In this document: in pieces, positions 8,372 through 17,021 of the stretch
Layout of the letters: the number at the start of each line of letters is the position of its first letter
Numbering within the stretch: position 1 is the stretch's first letter
NCBI RefSeq assembly: GCF_013184495.1
Contig: NZ_JAAOIY010000005.1
Location: 1-64,000 of the forward strand
From: Sporosarcina jiandibaonis
GTDB lineage: Bacteria; Bacillota; Bacilli; Bacillales_A; Planococcaceae
Length of the DNA: 64,000 bases
Reading direction: 5' to 3'
Notes under the pieces: generated by a model
Database searches by the model: none
Told to the model about the DNA's origin: nothing
The model's input: only the letters and a program-made list of their open reading frames with translations
Program-made: the position numbers and the translations under genes

Positions 8372-9814
8372 TTGATACCTAATTGGCTGAAACAACGGGT
8401 TTATTTAACGCCGCATAAAATTGCGTTGACGTATCATGGCGAAAGTTGGACTTTTAAGCAGGTGGAAGAAAAATCGATGACGCTTGCGCGAAAATTAAAG
8501 GCGAACGGTTTAACTAATGGAGATCGCATTGCATTACTCGGGCCATCCAATGATGAAATGGTCTTTATTATCCATGCGTGCATGCTTCTTGGCCTTGAAA
8601 TTGTGATGTTGAATAGTCGCTTGACGAAAAAAGAGATTGAATGGCAAGTGGATGATTCAGCGGCATCAGTTGTTCTTATTGCGGATGAATTTGAGAAACT
8701 ATTGGGAGAATCTACTTCTAAGTTATCATTCTCCGAAATTCAGGCAAGTGATGAATGTATGTTTGAAGTCGAGGAACTCTGGGATCCGGAGCGGACAATT
8801 ACAATTATGTATACCTCGGGGACGACTGGTTTTCCTAAGGGAGTTCGACAAACTGCAAATAATCATACTTCGAGTGCGCTTTCTTCCGTGTTGAATTTGG
8901 GTCTTGAGGAAAACGATGTTTGGCTTTGCTCGATGCCGTTATTTCATATTAGCGGTTTTTCAATTCTTGTCCGCTCAGTTTTGTATGGCATGGAAGTGAA
9001 GCTTTATGATAAATTTGATGCTCAAAAAGTATATGAGGATATCCGGCAAGGATCGGTGACACGAATTTCGGTTGTATCGGTTACATTGGATAAAATACTA
9101 CGTGAATTTGAGAAGCACGGAACGGTCGCCCACGCTTCCTTTAAAACAATGCTTGCGGGTGGAGGACCTGTTCCGATTGACTATTTGGAGAGAGCACAAA
9201 CTTGCGATATTCCTGTGTTGCAAACGTATGGGATGACGGAAACAAGTTCTCAGACTGCAACTCTCTCATCGCAAGATGCGATTCGGAAAATAGGATCTGC
9301 CGGGAAACCGCTATTTTTCAATCAAATAAAAATTAATGAGGCAAGAAGTCCGAGGGAAAATGGTGAAGTCTATATTCGTGGTCCTCATGTAACACCTGGC
9401 TATATCGGACATGTTTCAGATCAAAATCCATTAATCGATGGGTGGCTTCCAACTGGAGATATAGGATATTTTGATGAAGAAGGTTATCTATATATTGTGG
9501 ATCGCCGTTCTGATTTGATTATTTCGGGCGGGGAGAATATTTATCCTGCTGAAATTGAAAATGTACTGGCTTCACATCCCTTCATATCTGAAGCGGGTGT
9601 TTGCGGGAAAGATGACGATGAATGGGGAAGTGTGCCGATTGCGTTTGTCGTTGTAACAGAAAATGTGTCGGATGAAGAATTGAGGGTGTTTTGTAGAGAA
9701 AGGCTTGCATCATATAAAGTGCCAAAAGCATTTTGTTTTGTCGAAGAGTTACCGCGTAATGCATCCAACAAATTATTACGGCGGGAGTTGAAGAAATGGG
9801 CAGATTTACAATAA
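8372..9814 (+). CDS. menE: o-succinylbenzoate-CoA ligase (MenE)
   Basis: Acyl-CoA synthetase of the ANL superfamily that activates o-succinylbenzoate with ATP and CoA. 480 residues. The P-loop motif YTSGTTGFPKG is near residues 147-157, followed by TYGMTET (about 285), GWLPTGDIGY, DRRSDLIISGGENIYP (hinge and core) and the C-terminal catalytic-lysine region NASNKLLRRELK. The start is TTG at 8372 after AAGGTG; the resulting N-terminus MIPNWLKQR fits known MenE. A GTG at 8363 would overlap the ribosome site. Overlaps menC by 19 bases. Confidence 0.95.
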   Translation: MIPNWLKQRVYLTPHKIALTYHGESWTFKQVEEKSMTLARKLKANGLTNGDRIALLGPSNDEMVFIIHACMLLGLEIVMLNSRLTKKEIEWQVDDSAASVVLIADEFEKLLGESTSKLSFSEIQASDECMFEVEELWDPERTITIMYTSGTTGFPKGVRQTANNHTSSALSSVLNLGLEENDVWLCSMPLFHISGFSILVRSVLYGMEVKLYDKFDAQKVYEDIRQGSVTRISVVSVTLDKILREFEKHGTVAHASFKTMLAGGGPVPIDYLERAQTCDIPVLQTYGMTETSSQTATLSSQDAIRKIGSAGKPLFFNQIKINEARSPRENGEVYIRGPHVTPGYIGHVSDQNPLIDGWLPTGDIGYFDEEGYLYIVDRRSDLIISGGENIYPAEIENVLASHPFISEAGVCGKDDDEWGSVPIAFVVVTENVSDEELRVFCRERLASYKVPKAFCFVEELPRNASNKLLRRELKKWADLQ

Positions 9815-10902
9815 CAGAAATTCGCTTGTATCGTGTTTCGGTTCCTTTAAAAAATCACTTTTCAACTCATCTTCAAACTGTGACTGATCGGGAAAGTATT
9901 TTAGTTGAGATGGTTGATTCGGACGGAGAAATCGGGCTTGGCGAGTGTGTGGCATTTTCCTCACCTTGGTATACAGAAGAAACGGTGCAGACATGTTGGG
10001 ATGCACTTGTAAATTGGCTGATACCTGTATTAGTCGATAAGGAATTTATACATCCGTCTGCGTTAAATGACGAATTTTCGCATATAAAAGGAAATCGGAT
10101 GGCAAAGGCATGTTTGGATCAGGCAGCTTGGGATTTATTTGCAAGGAAAAAAGGGTTGCCTTTATGGAAGCTTCTTGGTGGCATTCGACATGAGATCGAT
10201 GCCGGGGTTGTATTGACGGGCGGTATTGATGATTGGATGGTTTCGGCTGTTCAAGAAGCACGGGATGCTGGCTATAAGCGTGTGAAATTGAAAATTGATG
10301 AGAACACGAATCCGATGGAATTGAAAAAACTAGTTGAGTCGTCAGATGATCTGTTGTTTTTTGGAGATGCCAATGGGATATTCGACAAACTCGGACTTGA
10401 AGCGCTAATAAAATTTGATAGAGCGGGTTTGGCTTTAATTGAACAACCATTTGGAGAAGACGAGTGGGAGATGCATACTGAGGCTGTGCAACGCATGGTA
10501 ACGCCGATCTCGCTCGATGAAAGTGTTCGTTCAGTACGGGATGCAAAACGCATGGAAACTAGCGGTGCGGGATCAGTTATCGTGTTGAAACCGGGACGAA
10601 TCGGGGGAACGACTGAAGCGCTGAAGGTAATACAAATTGCGAAGGAGAATGATTTGGCTATCTGGATTGGCGGGATGATTGAATTTGGTATTTCGAAAGC
10701 GCATAATTTAGCATTGGCTTCACTTCCGCAGTTTTCACTGCCCGGAGATTTCAGTGCATCCGATCATTTTTGGCATGAAGATCCAGTCGAACCTCCTGTT
10801 GTAATTGAAAATGGTGTTATTCATCTTTCGGAGCGTCCTGGGATTGGTGTGATATTAGATAAAGGGCTTGTCGAAAAATATTTGATTGACTCGTACCGAT
10901 AA
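9796..10902 (+). CDS. menC: o-succinylbenzoate synthase (MenC)
   Basis: Enolase-superfamily dehydratase making o-succinylbenzoate. 368 residues, standard length. The barrel shows the catalytic lysine pair motif KRVKLKID near 157-164, metal ligands in FFGDANG, IEQPFGEDE and SLDESVRS, and the second acid/base lysine in VIVLKPGRIGG. The ATG is inside the menE 3' end. Last gene of the men operon. MenC and MenE act between MenH and MenB, so the gene order is not the pathway order. Confidence 0.95.
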   Translation: MGRFTITEIRLYRVSVPLKNHFSTHLQTVTDRESILVEMVDSDGEIGLGECVAFSSPWYTEETVQTCWDALVNWLIPVLVDKEFIHPSALNDEFSHIKGNRMAKACLDQAAWDLFARKKGLPLWKLLGGIRHEIDAGVVLTGGIDDWMVSAVQEARDAGYKRVKLKIDENTNPMELKKLVESSDDLLFFGDANGIFDKLGLEALIKFDRAGLALIEQPFGEDEWEMHTEAVQRMVTPISLDESVRSVRDAKRMETSGAGSVIVLKPGRIGGTTEALKVIQIAKENDLAIWIGGMIEFGISKAHNLALASLPQFSLPGDFSASDHFWHEDPVEPPVVIENGVIHLSERPGIGVILDKGLVEKYLIDSYR

Positions 10903-10903
10903 A

Positions 10904-10937
10904 AAGAAGGACTGCCCTTTGGACAGCCCTTTCTTAT
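10904..10937 (-). terminator. bidirectional terminator between menC and znuA
   Basis: Read on the minus strand, AAGGGCTGTCC and GGGCAGTCCTT pair fully with two G-U wobbles around a 3-base loop, with T runs on both sides. It separates the convergent menC and znuA genes. In the plus direction the same sequence has two mismatches, so it works better for znuA. Confidence 0.75.
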
Positions 10938-11875
10938 TTTCCGCTTAATGCTTTTTGGAGAGTTTCTATATTGTATTCCATTAGTGAAAAATAATCTTCG
11001 TTATTTTTTATGTCTTCAGTTGTCAATACGCCTAGATTGTGCAGCATTAACGATTCTGCGCCGATTTCTTTACGAATAACATCGGTTAGTTTTGATGACA
11101 CGTTTTGTTCAAATAAGACATATTTCACATCATGTTTTTTCGCATCTTTGACAATTGTCGTCAATTGTTTTTGGGAAGGTTCGCTTTGGGAATTCAGTCC
11201 CGCAATCGCGATTTGTTCGAGTCCGTACGTATCTGCAATATATCCAAAAGCGGCATGGGACACAAAAAATGTTTTTGTCGGTGCATTTGATGCCATTTCC
11301 ATAAATTGACGATCTAGTTTTAGTAAATCATTTTGCAATTCTTCATAGTTTTTCTCGAAAGCCGCTTTTTTGTCAGGGGCTATCTCAATTAGTGATTCTT
11401 TTATTGAATAGGCGAGCGCTTCACTTAAAATTGGAGACATCCATACATGCGGATCCAAATTTCCATGGTGATGGTCTTCGTCCTCATGAATATCCTCGTC
11501 CTCATGACCTAGCATTTCTTCGGTAATAGAATCCGCCGTTGCAACCATTTTTACATGTTCATTTTTCATCGTCTTTTCAGCTTTCTCGACAAAACCTTCG
11601 AGTCCTAGCCCGATATAAAAGAATAAGTCCGCGTCCGCAAGTGCAATCATATCTTTTTGTGTTGGGTCGAAAGTATGCTCATCGGCACCTGGCGGGTAGA
11701 TTGATTGGACAGAGACCAAGTCGCCGCCAATTCGTTCTGCAAAATATTGTAGTGGATAAACAGTGGTATAAATTGAGATTACATCTTTTCGTTTTTCTTC
11801 TGTTTTATTACAAGCAGTAAGTGCAAATAGCACCAAGGCTACTAGGGAGATTATAAATACTTTTCTCTGTTTCAA
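10934..11875 (-). CDS. znuA: zinc ABC transporter substrate-binding lipoprotein (ZnuA/AdcA type)
   Basis: Cell-surface zinc-binding protein, about 313 residues. An N-terminal signal peptide ends in the lipobox LTAC. Cluster A-I features include the His/Asp/Glu-rich mobile loop (HEDEDIHEDEDHHHG, about residues 128-142) followed by DPHVWMSP, plus FFVSHAAFGY and FEQNVSSK. The loop argues for zinc over manganese. The start is TTG at 11875, with GGAGG ten bases upstream. A Zur-like operator overlaps the promoter. No permease or ATPase gene is adjacent, so it must work with components encoded elsewhere. Confidence 0.92.
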   Translation of the reverse strand: MKQRKVFIISLVALVLFALTACNKTEEKRKDVISIYTTVYPLQYFAERIGGDLVSVQSIYPPGADEHTFDPTQKDMIALADADLFFYIGLGLEGFVEKAEKTMKNEHVKMVATADSITEEMLGHEDEDIHEDEDHHHGNLDPHVWMSPILSEALAYSIKESLIEIAPDKKAAFEKNYEELQNDLLKLDRQFMEMASNAPTKTFFVSHAAFGYIADTYGLEQIAIAGLNSQSEPSQKQLTTIVKDAKKHDVKYVLFEQNVSSKLTDVIRKEIGAESLMLHNLGVLTTEDIKNNEDYFSLMEYNIETLQKALSGK

Positions 11876-11897
11876 ATGAATTAATCCTCCGTTTTCT

Positions 11898-11944
11898 AAA
11901 TAGTAATCGTTACGATTTAAGTAGATTTCTTTTTTATCATACAA
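11898..11944 (-). promoter_or_regulatory. znuA promoter with Zur-like operator
   Basis: On the minus strand the 21 bases at 11918-11898 match the Bacillus Zur operator as I recall it at 18 of 20 defined positions (half-sites AAATCGTAA and ATTACTATTT). They overlap a candidate -10 (TTAAAT, 11920-11915) set 18 bases from a -35-like TTGTAT (11944-11939). This predicts zinc-dependent repression of znuA. Confidence 0.75.
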
Positions 11945-11978
11945 GAAGAAGAAGGATTTCGCAACATAAATATAAAAT

Positions 11979-12009
11979 AAAAAAGTTCAGCTTAGCGCTG
12001 AACTTTTTT
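11979..12009 (-). terminator. terminator overlapping the yidD stop codon
   Basis: A 13-bp stem AAAAAAGTTCAGC/GCTGAACTTTTTT with a 5-base loop. Being A-rich on one side and T-rich on the other, it can act in both directions. It includes the yidD stop codon. Confidence 0.8.
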
Positions 12010-12234
12010 ATATTTTTTATCTTTGTCGGGAACTGGATCGTATCCGCCCTCATGGAATGGGTGGCATTTGGAAATCCGCCGTATCGCTAGCCACGATCCT
12101 TTTAATGCGCCGTGAGTTTCAATTGCCTCGAGCCCATAATTCGAACAAGTCGGATGAAACCGGCACGTGGGCGGCATCAATGGTGAAATCGCTTTTTGAT
12201 ATATTTTAATGATCCCTTTGAGTATCGTTTTCAT
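11992..12234 (-). CDS. yidD: membrane protein insertion efficiency factor YidD
   Basis: 80-residue protein with the YidD signature: an N-terminal amphipathic helix ([12 protein letters not shown]), the Cys-containing [12 protein letters not shown] block, and the C-terminal [13 protein letters not shown]. It is a membrane-associated helper of the YidC/SpoIIIJ insertase. A single gene with its own downstream hairpin, away from rnpA-yidC. Confidence 0.95.
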   Translation of the reverse strand: MKTILKGIIKIYQKAISPLMPPTCRFHPTCSNYGLEAIETHGALKGSWLAIRRISKCHPFHEGGYDPVPDKDKKYKKVQR

Positions 12235-12313
12235 ATCATTTCTCCTTAATGTTTATTGTAGGGCCGATTGTGGTAAATTAACAGCGAGACGAATTATATA
12301 AGGAGATGTTTTA

Positions 12314-12763
12314 ATGTCAACGGAACTTATTAAAGAAATGAACGTTCAAGTTTCAACATGGTCGGTCATGTATACGAAATTGCACAATTACCATTGGTAT
12401 GTGAAAGGGCATCAATTTTTCACATTGCACGCGAAATTTGAAGAACTATACAATGAAGCGACTGCTCATATGGATGAAATTGCTGAACGCATTTTAACCC
12501 TTGGCGGTGATCCAGTTGCAACGATGAAAGAACATTTGGAGCAATCTGTCGTAAAAGAAGCTACTGGTGACGAAAAAGCTGATAAAATGGTAGCGACGAT
12601 TGTCGATGATTTCAGCGCAATTATGGAATCATTAAAGAAAGGAATGGACGAAGCCGCTAAAGTTGGAGATGATATGACTGAGGATTTATTAAATGCAACG
12701 TACCAAAGCATTGAGAAACACCAGTGGATGTTAAATGCATTCCTAGGAGAAGATAATAATTAA
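12314..12763 (+). CDS. dps: Dps-family ferritin-like DNA-protection protein
   Basis: 149-residue miniferritin that stores iron and protects DNA. The intersubunit ferroxidase ligands lie in HNYHWYVKGHQFF (about 24-36) and HAKFEELYNEATAHMDEIAERI (about 39-60), including the conserved His and Asp/Glu positions. The length fits Dps. AAGGAG precedes the ATG. Dps also lies near the men-ytk genes in B. subtilis, supporting conserved neighbourhood. Confidence 0.95.
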   Translation: MSTELIKEMNVQVSTWSVMYTKLHNYHWYVKGHQFFTLHAKFEELYNEATAHMDEIAERILTLGGDPVATMKEHLEQSVVKEATGDEKADKMVATIVDDFSAIMESLKKGMDEAAKVGDDMTEDLLNATYQSIEKHQWMLNAFLGEDNN

Positions 12764-12772
12764 TTAATCATG

Positions 12773-12809
12773 AACATGCATTCCAAATAAAAGGGATGCA
12801 TGTTTTTTA
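12773..12809 (+). terminator. terminator after dps
   Basis: AACATGCATTCC pairs with GGGATGCATGTT (one G-U) around an 8-base loop, followed by a T run. It begins ten bases after the dps stop. Confidence 0.85.
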
Positions 12810-12850
12810 TTTTTCAGACCATCCTATCGGTAAAAAAGGATGGTTTTTAC

Positions 12851-13159
12851 ATGGAAAAATATCATATGTATGTGTCGATTGCTCAGCAGCGCGTACATCA
12901 TCACCCGGATGATTCGATATGGGACTATAAAGTGACAGTTCCGGAGCAGTATGTGCCGATATTTCACGCTTTATTTAGGCAGACGAGTGAATTAGAATTT
13001 CGTAATTTTTTAAGAGCGCATCTACCATATATACCTTATCACTATGACAAGGATAATGACGAAATCGATAAGAGAACTAAAATGGTTTATGCGTTAATTC
13101 ATGAATTCACGGATAATGAGTCGAAAGTATTTATTGAACAACTGCCTTATTTCCGTTGA
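12851..13159 (+). CDS. small conserved Bacillales protein, function unknown
   Basis: 102 residues, hydrophilic, no membrane segment and no cysteines. It starts MEKYHMYVSIAQQ and has a His pair (VHHHPDD) and a RAHLPYIPYH block. AAAAAAGGATGG precedes the ATG at 12851. An upstream in-frame start at 12800 lies in the dps terminator and is unlikely. It sits between dps and ytkD; I do not recognise a function. Confidence 0.75.
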   Translation: MEKYHMYVSIAQQRVHHHPDDSIWDYKVTVPEQYVPIFHALFRQTSELEFRNFLRAHLPYIPYHYDKDNDEIDKRTKMVYALIHEFTDNESKVFIEQLPYFR

Positions 13160-13208
13160 ATCAAATCCTTTCGTTCGCTACACTGAATGAAAGGACGTGA
13201 TTTCGATC

Positions 13209-13679
13209 GTGAAATTTAAAGATTTGAATGGAGCACAGGTCGACCTGACATTCGGAGAAAACCGATTTGGCATGGAAGCTCGACATGTGCTTGTTGTATT
13301 AAAATATAAAGGGAGATGGTTACTTACTCGACATACTAGCCGAGGGATTGAATTTCCGGGTGGCAAGGCTGAAAAAGGGGAAACGATTGAAACGGCCGCA
13401 ATTCGAGAAACCATTGAAGAAACCGGCGTGACGATAACGAATCTTATGAAGTTTGCGGAATATGTCGTTCATAGCAATGTGACATTTTGCAAGGCTGTAT
13501 TTACGGCGGATATTATACATATCGAAAAGAACCCTGTTCTTCATGAAACTGAAGGTGCAATTTGGATGACGGATAGAGAATTGACTGATTGTGTCGAGTT
13601 AAGTTTCCATATGAAAGACGATGGGATGGCTGCAATTCGAAAGTGGGTGGATATGTATGAAAAGCGACGGAATGATTGA
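13209..13679 (+). CDS. ytkD: Nudix nucleoside triphosphatase YtkD
   Basis: 156-residue Nudix hydrolase. The Nudix box is visible as [21 protein letters not shown] (about residues 54-74), followed by the TGV that closes it. In B. subtilis YtkD cleaves nucleoside triphosphates including 8-oxo-dGTP. I prefer the GTG at 13209 because the N-terminus VKFKDLNG then aligns with the known YtkD start; a GTG at 13197 would sit against its own ribosome site. Overlaps the next gene by 23 bases. Confidence 0.9.
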   Translation: MKFKDLNGAQVDLTFGENRFGMEARHVLVVLKYKGRWLLTRHTSRGIEFPGGKAEKGETIETAAIRETIEETGVTITNLMKFAEYVVHSNVTFCKAVFTADIIHIEKNPVLHETEGAIWMTDRELTDCVELSFHMKDDGMAAIRKWVDMYEKRRND

Positions 13680-14448
13680 GAGCAGGCGGCTTTATCCATC
13701 TCCAAATCCACATGTACGGCTTGAGGAAATTGTTTATTGGTCGGATGGTTTGAGAGTGAAAGGGTTACTTGCCGAACCGATTGCGGACGGAAAGTATGAA
13801 GGAATTATATATTTACGAGGCGGTATTCAACATGTGGGGATGGTGCGGCCTTCACGTATGGCGCAATTGGCTTCGAATGGATTTGTTGTGTTTGCGCCTT
13901 ACTATCGTGGAAATCGCGGCGGGGAAGGGCGCGATGAATTTGCGGGAGATGATCGCCTGGATGCGGTGAATGCTGTTGACGTTTTGAAACAGCAGCCGAA
14001 GACAATCGCTGATCGCATTCATTTATTGGCGTTTTCGCGCGGCGGGATCATGGCGCTTTGGACAGCGATTCTTCGGGAAGATATTACATCTGTTGTGACG
14101 TGGGCAGGTGTGTCGGATGTTGTGTTTACATATCATGAACGTGTAGATTTAAGGCGGATGATGAGACGTGTGATCGGCGGGACGCCTAATAATAATCCGG
14201 ATGCCTATCGTGAAAGGACTGCACTGTTTCGAATTAATGAACTTGATGCGAGTGTTCTAATTATCCACGGTGAGCTTGATGAACATGTTTCTGTTGAACA
14301 GGCAAGGTTATTGGAAAATGCGCTTCGTGAGCATAATAAAGACTATGAAACTTGGTATTTTCCGGAGTATACGCATTATATTCCGCCTGTGAAAAATGCT
14401 GAAATTGTTCGGAATCTTTGTGATTGGATGAGAAGACAGGGGAAATAA
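13657..14448 (+). CDS. alpha/beta hydrolase, prolyl-oligopeptidase-like (YtmA type)
   Basis: 263-residue serine hydrolase, S9-like. The nucleophile elbow is [11 protein letters not shown] (about 124-134), the acid lies in HGELDEHVS and the catalytic His in EYTHYI near residue 240. [17 protein letters not shown] block precedes the elbow, as in family S9 and acyl-peptide hydrolases. No signal peptide, so it is probably cytoplasmic. GGGTGG precedes the ATG. It overlaps ytkD and is probably cotranscribed. Substrate unknown. Confidence 0.85.
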   Translation: MKSDGMIESRRLYPSPNPHVRLEEIVYWSDGLRVKGLLAEPIADGKYEGIIYLRGGIQHVGMVRPSRMAQLASNGFVVFAPYYRGNRGGEGRDEFAGDDRLDAVNAVDVLKQQPKTIADRIHLLAFSRGGIMALWTAILREDITSVVTWAGVSDVVFTYHERVDLRRMMRRVIGGTPNNNPDAYRERTALFRINELDASVLIIHGELDEHVSVEQARLLENALREHNKDYETWYFPEYTHYIPPVKNAEIVRNLCDWMRRQGK

Positions 14449-14455
14449 AAGTTAA

Positions 14456-14688
14456 TTGGGACAGCGTTGCTTTCCGTTCCGGGCGGACGCGTTCCTGCGG
14501 GCATCGACTAAGCCTCCTCGTCGCAAAAACCGTGCTCCCAAACGCTACGCTTTTCGGTCGCAAAAGCCGTTCTTCGTTACGGCTCTTCCTGCGGGGTCTT
14601 AGGCTGAAAAGGAAAGAGTGATCTTCTCTTTCCATCTTTGCCCTCTATTCCGGCGGGAGTCGCCAACCTGCACTTCAATCAACTAGAG
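14456..14688. repeat. Bacillales-type GC-rich intergenic repeat
   Basis: The 380-bp gap between the hydrolase gene and pckA holds about 230 bp that is much more GC-rich than its surroundings, with blocks such as TTTCCGTTCCGGGCGG, TAAGCCTCCTCG, CCTGCGGGGTCTTAGGC and TATTCCGGCGGGAGTCG. This block order resembles a repeat I know from intergenic regions of Bacillus and Planococcaceae genomes. Both strands carry chance open frames here that I reject as genes. Confidence 0.6.
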
Positions 14689-14771
14689 ATTCCACTAAAC
14701 TAAATAAATTTAAATAGTGACTGTCCAACAATTGTGGAGTCGTGACTAATGCTAAACTTTCAAAATTAAAT

Positions 14772-14818
14772 AAAAAAGTAGATGAGGGGATTTATTATAA
14801 TCTCCTCATCTGCTTTTA
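14772..14818 (-). terminator. terminator after pckA
   Basis: On the minus strand AGCAGATGAGGAGATT pairs with AATCCCCTCATCTACT (one C-A mismatch, one G-U or mismatch near the base) around a short AT loop, followed by TTTTTTAT. It lies 12 bases after the pckA stop. Confidence 0.85.
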
Positions 14819-14829
14819 TTTTTTTACTA

Positions 14830-16416
14830 TTATGCAGTTGGACCGCCTTTTAAGATGATTTCTTCTGATACGGTGCCGAATTTTTTGAAGTTTTCACGGA
14901 ATAAGTCTGCTAATTCATTTGCTTTTTTATCGTAAGCGGCTTTGTCTGCCCAAGCATTGCGCGGATTTAGTATGTCAGATGGAACGCCTTCGATAGTCTT
15001 TGGCATATTTAGACCAAATACGCTGTTTTCTTCAGTTTCTATGTCATTCAGTTTTCCAGCGAGTGCCGCGCGTACCATTGCTCGTGTGTATTTTAGTTCC
15101 ATGCGATTGCCTACGCCATATTCTCCGCCAGTCCAGCCAGTGTTTACGAGGAATACTTGAGCGTCGTGCTCGTCGATTTTCTTTCCAAGCATTTCTGCAT
15201 AAACGGTCGCATGTAATGGAAGGAACGGTGAACCGAAGCAAGTCGAGAATGTTGCTTCTGGTGATGTGATGCCGCGCTCAGTTCCTGCTAGTTTCGAAGT
15301 GAAACCGCTAAGGAAATGGTACATCGCTTGTTCTTTCGTTAATTTTGAAATTGGCGGCAGTACGCCGAACGCATCCGCGGTCAAGAAGACGATTGTTTTC
15401 GGATGACCTGCGACAGACGGTGAAACAATATTATCAATGTTTTGGATCGGGTAAGCTGCACGTGTATTTTCCGTCAACGAACCATCGTCATAATCGGGAA
15501 TACGCGTATCTGGATCAATGACTACGTTTTCTAGAACGGAACCGAAACGGATCGCGCCGTAGATTTCAGGCTCTTTTTCTTGCGATAAATTAATGCATTT
15601 CGCATAGCAGCCGCCTTCAATATTAAAGACGCCGTTATCGGACCAGCCGTGCTCATCATCTCCGATAAGTTTACGGTTTGCATCTGCGGAAAGTGTCGTT
15701 TTCCCTGTACCCGAAAGTCCGAAAAACAACGCAACGTCGCCATCATCACCAACGTTTGCTGAACAATGCATTGGCATGATACCGTTTTCAGGTAGCAAGT
15801 AATTCATAATGGAGAAAATGGATTTTTTCATTTCGCCGGCATATTCAGTACCGCCTATAAGGATAATACGTTTTTCCATATTAACAATAATGAAAGTTTC
15901 AGAGTCAGTTCCGTCGACATCTGGGTCTGCTTTGAATGTTGGCGCCGAGACAATCGTGAATTGCGCATCATGCGTTTCAAGTTCTTCTTTAGTCGGGCGG
16001 ATGAATAATTGATGGACAAACAAGTTATGCCAAGCATATTCATTCACGACTTGAATAGAAAGACGAGTGGCGTGATCCGCACCGGCGAATCCTTTGAAAA
16101 CAAATAGTTCATCTTTTAATTGTAAATAAGAAATTACTTTTTCATATAATGCATCAAAAATTTCTGCAGAGATTGGACGGTTTACAGCTCCCCAATCGAT
16201 TTTATCTTTTGAAGAAGCTTCTTCAACGATATACTTATCCTTGGGAGAACGACCCGTATATTTTCCTGTCTGCGCCGTTACTGCACCATCTGCAGTTAAT
16301 AAAGCCTCACCACGTGAAGTTGCTTTTTCAACAAGTTGTGGAACTGAAAGTTGAATATTCACGTTGCTGCCAGATAGAAGATTCTTAAGCTCGTTACCAA
16401 TTTTCGCTGAAATCAT
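14830..16416 (-). CDS. pckA: phosphoenolpyruvate carboxykinase (ATP)
   Basis: Gluconeogenic enzyme converting oxaloacetate and ATP to PEP. 528 residues, full length. The kinase P-loop [14 protein letters not shown] is near residue 234. Also visible are [12 protein letters not shown] (about 53), the metal-binding [18 protein letters not shown] and [12 protein letters not shown]. The ATG follows AAAGGACGGG. Divergent from the metK leader; a CcpN-type control is known in B. subtilis but I see no operator I can support. Confidence 0.97.
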   Translation of the reverse strand: MISAKIGNELKNLLSGSNVNIQLSVPQLVEKATSRGEALLTADGAVTAQTGKYTGRSPKDKYIVEEASSKDKIDWGAVNRPISAEIFDALYEKVISYLQLKDELFVFKGFAGADHATRLSIQVVNEYAWHNLFVHQLFIRPTKEELETHDAQFTIVSAPTFKADPDVDGTDSETFIIVNMEKRIILIGGTEYAGEMKKSIFSIMNYLLPENGIMPMHCSANVGDDGDVALFFGLSGTGKTTLSADANRKLIGDDEHGWSDNGVFNIEGGCYAKCINLSQEKEPEIYGAIRFGSVLENVVIDPDTRIPDYDDGSLTENTRAAYPIQNIDNIVSPSVAGHPKTIVFLTADAFGVLPPISKLTKEQAMYHFLSGFTSKLAGTERGITSPEATFSTCFGSPFLPLHATVYAEMLGKKIDEHDAQVFLVNTGWTGGEYGVGNRMELKYTRAMVRAALAGKLNDIETEENSVFGLNMPKTIEGVPSDILNPRNAWADKAAYDKKANELADLFRENFKKFGTVSEEIILKGGPTA

Positions 16417-16546
16417 ATTTGTCCCGTCCTTTGCAAGTTAGTCCCATTGATTGGGGTAGTTTGTCATCACATTCATCGATTAGTATAACACATTTAAAAT
16501 AATATACTATACTAATTAGAAGTGCAACTACAATTTGTAAAGAAAT

Positions 16547-16575
16547 TTGACTTATTTGATACAGTTTCGTAAAAT
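16547..16575 (+). promoter_or_regulatory. sigma-A promoter of the metK S-box leader
   Basis: TTGACT (16547-16552) and TAAAAT (16570-16575) are separated by 17 bases. The predicted start is a few bases before the S-box P1 stem. Confidence 0.8.
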
Positions 16576-16589
16576 GTACTATTGAACGG

Positions 16590-16714
16590 ATACTCTTATC
16601 CCGAGCTGGTGGAGGGGCAGTCCCTATGAAACCCGGCAACCTGCATGAACCTATGATGTTCATGCAAAGGTGCTAAACCTGATGCAAGGTGAAACTCCTT
16701 GGATGATAAGAGTG
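16590..16714 (+). promoter_or_regulatory. SAM-I (S-box) riboswitch aptamer
   Basis: P1 is formed by ACTCTTATC (16592-16600) and GATAAGAGT (16704-16712). The conserved core blocks are present in order: CGAGCTGGTGGAGGG, CCCTATGAAACCCGGCAACC, AAAGGTGCTAAA and GGATGATAAGAG. It binds S-adenosylmethionine and favours the downstream terminator. The target, metK, makes SAM, so this is product feedback. Confidence 0.97.
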
Positions 16715-16731
16715 AAGGGTGCTTTGAAATT

Positions 16732-16772
16732 ACGCCTTTCCTCATGTAGTAACGTGAGTGAAGGGCTTTTTT
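16732..16772 (+). terminator. S-box expression-platform terminator
   Basis: GCCTTTCCTCATG pairs with CGTGAGTGAAGGGC (G-U pairs and one bulge) around TAGTAA, followed by TTTTTT. It starts 18 bases after the aptamer P1 stem, the normal arrangement for SAM-induced termination. Confidence 0.9.
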
Positions 16773-16885
16773 AACTTGAATCAGCATGTTGATTCAAGTT
16801 AAGCCTCCGGCGGATGTCATAAATTTTGAGGGATTGATTGCGCTAGCGCAATTCAAAATTTGGACGCAATTACGCCGAGGCGTAA
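16771..16885. repeat. cluster of palindromes between the metK terminator and metK
   Basis: Three separate inverted repeats follow the S-box terminator. TTAACTTGAATCA/TGATTCAAGTTAA (16771-16802) is a perfect 13-bp stem. AAATTTTGA/TCAAAATTT (16821-16829 with 16853-16861) encloses the perfect 16-base palindrome ATTGCGCTAGCGCAAT (16837-16852). CAATTACGCC/GGCGTAATTG (near 16867-16889) follows. No open frame is present. It looks like an inserted repetitive element. Confidence 0.7.
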
Positions 16886-16965
16886 TTGATTAAACTTTTA
16901 CCCTTTATCCTCGTGTGCAAAGCTCGTAATGGTGATTAAAACCATTCCCCTGTATGAATTGGGGC

Positions 16966-16994
16966 TTGACATGGGAAAATGAGTACCGTATCAA
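16966..16994 (+). promoter_or_regulatory. second sigma-A promoter, between riboswitch and metK
   Basis: TTGACA (16966-16971), a 17-base spacer and TATCAA (16989-16994) form a near-consensus promoter 28 bases before the metK ATG and about 190 bases beyond the S-box terminator. Transcripts from it would lack the riboswitch. Confidence 0.6.
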
Positions 16995-17021
16995 TCTCGT
17001 AGGATATAAGGAGGAAATAAT

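Noticed and set aside
14261..14635. 124-codon minus frame over the GC-rich intergenic repeat
   Set aside because: It starts inside the alpha/beta hydrolase gene and its bulk is the repeat; no ribosome site or family match.
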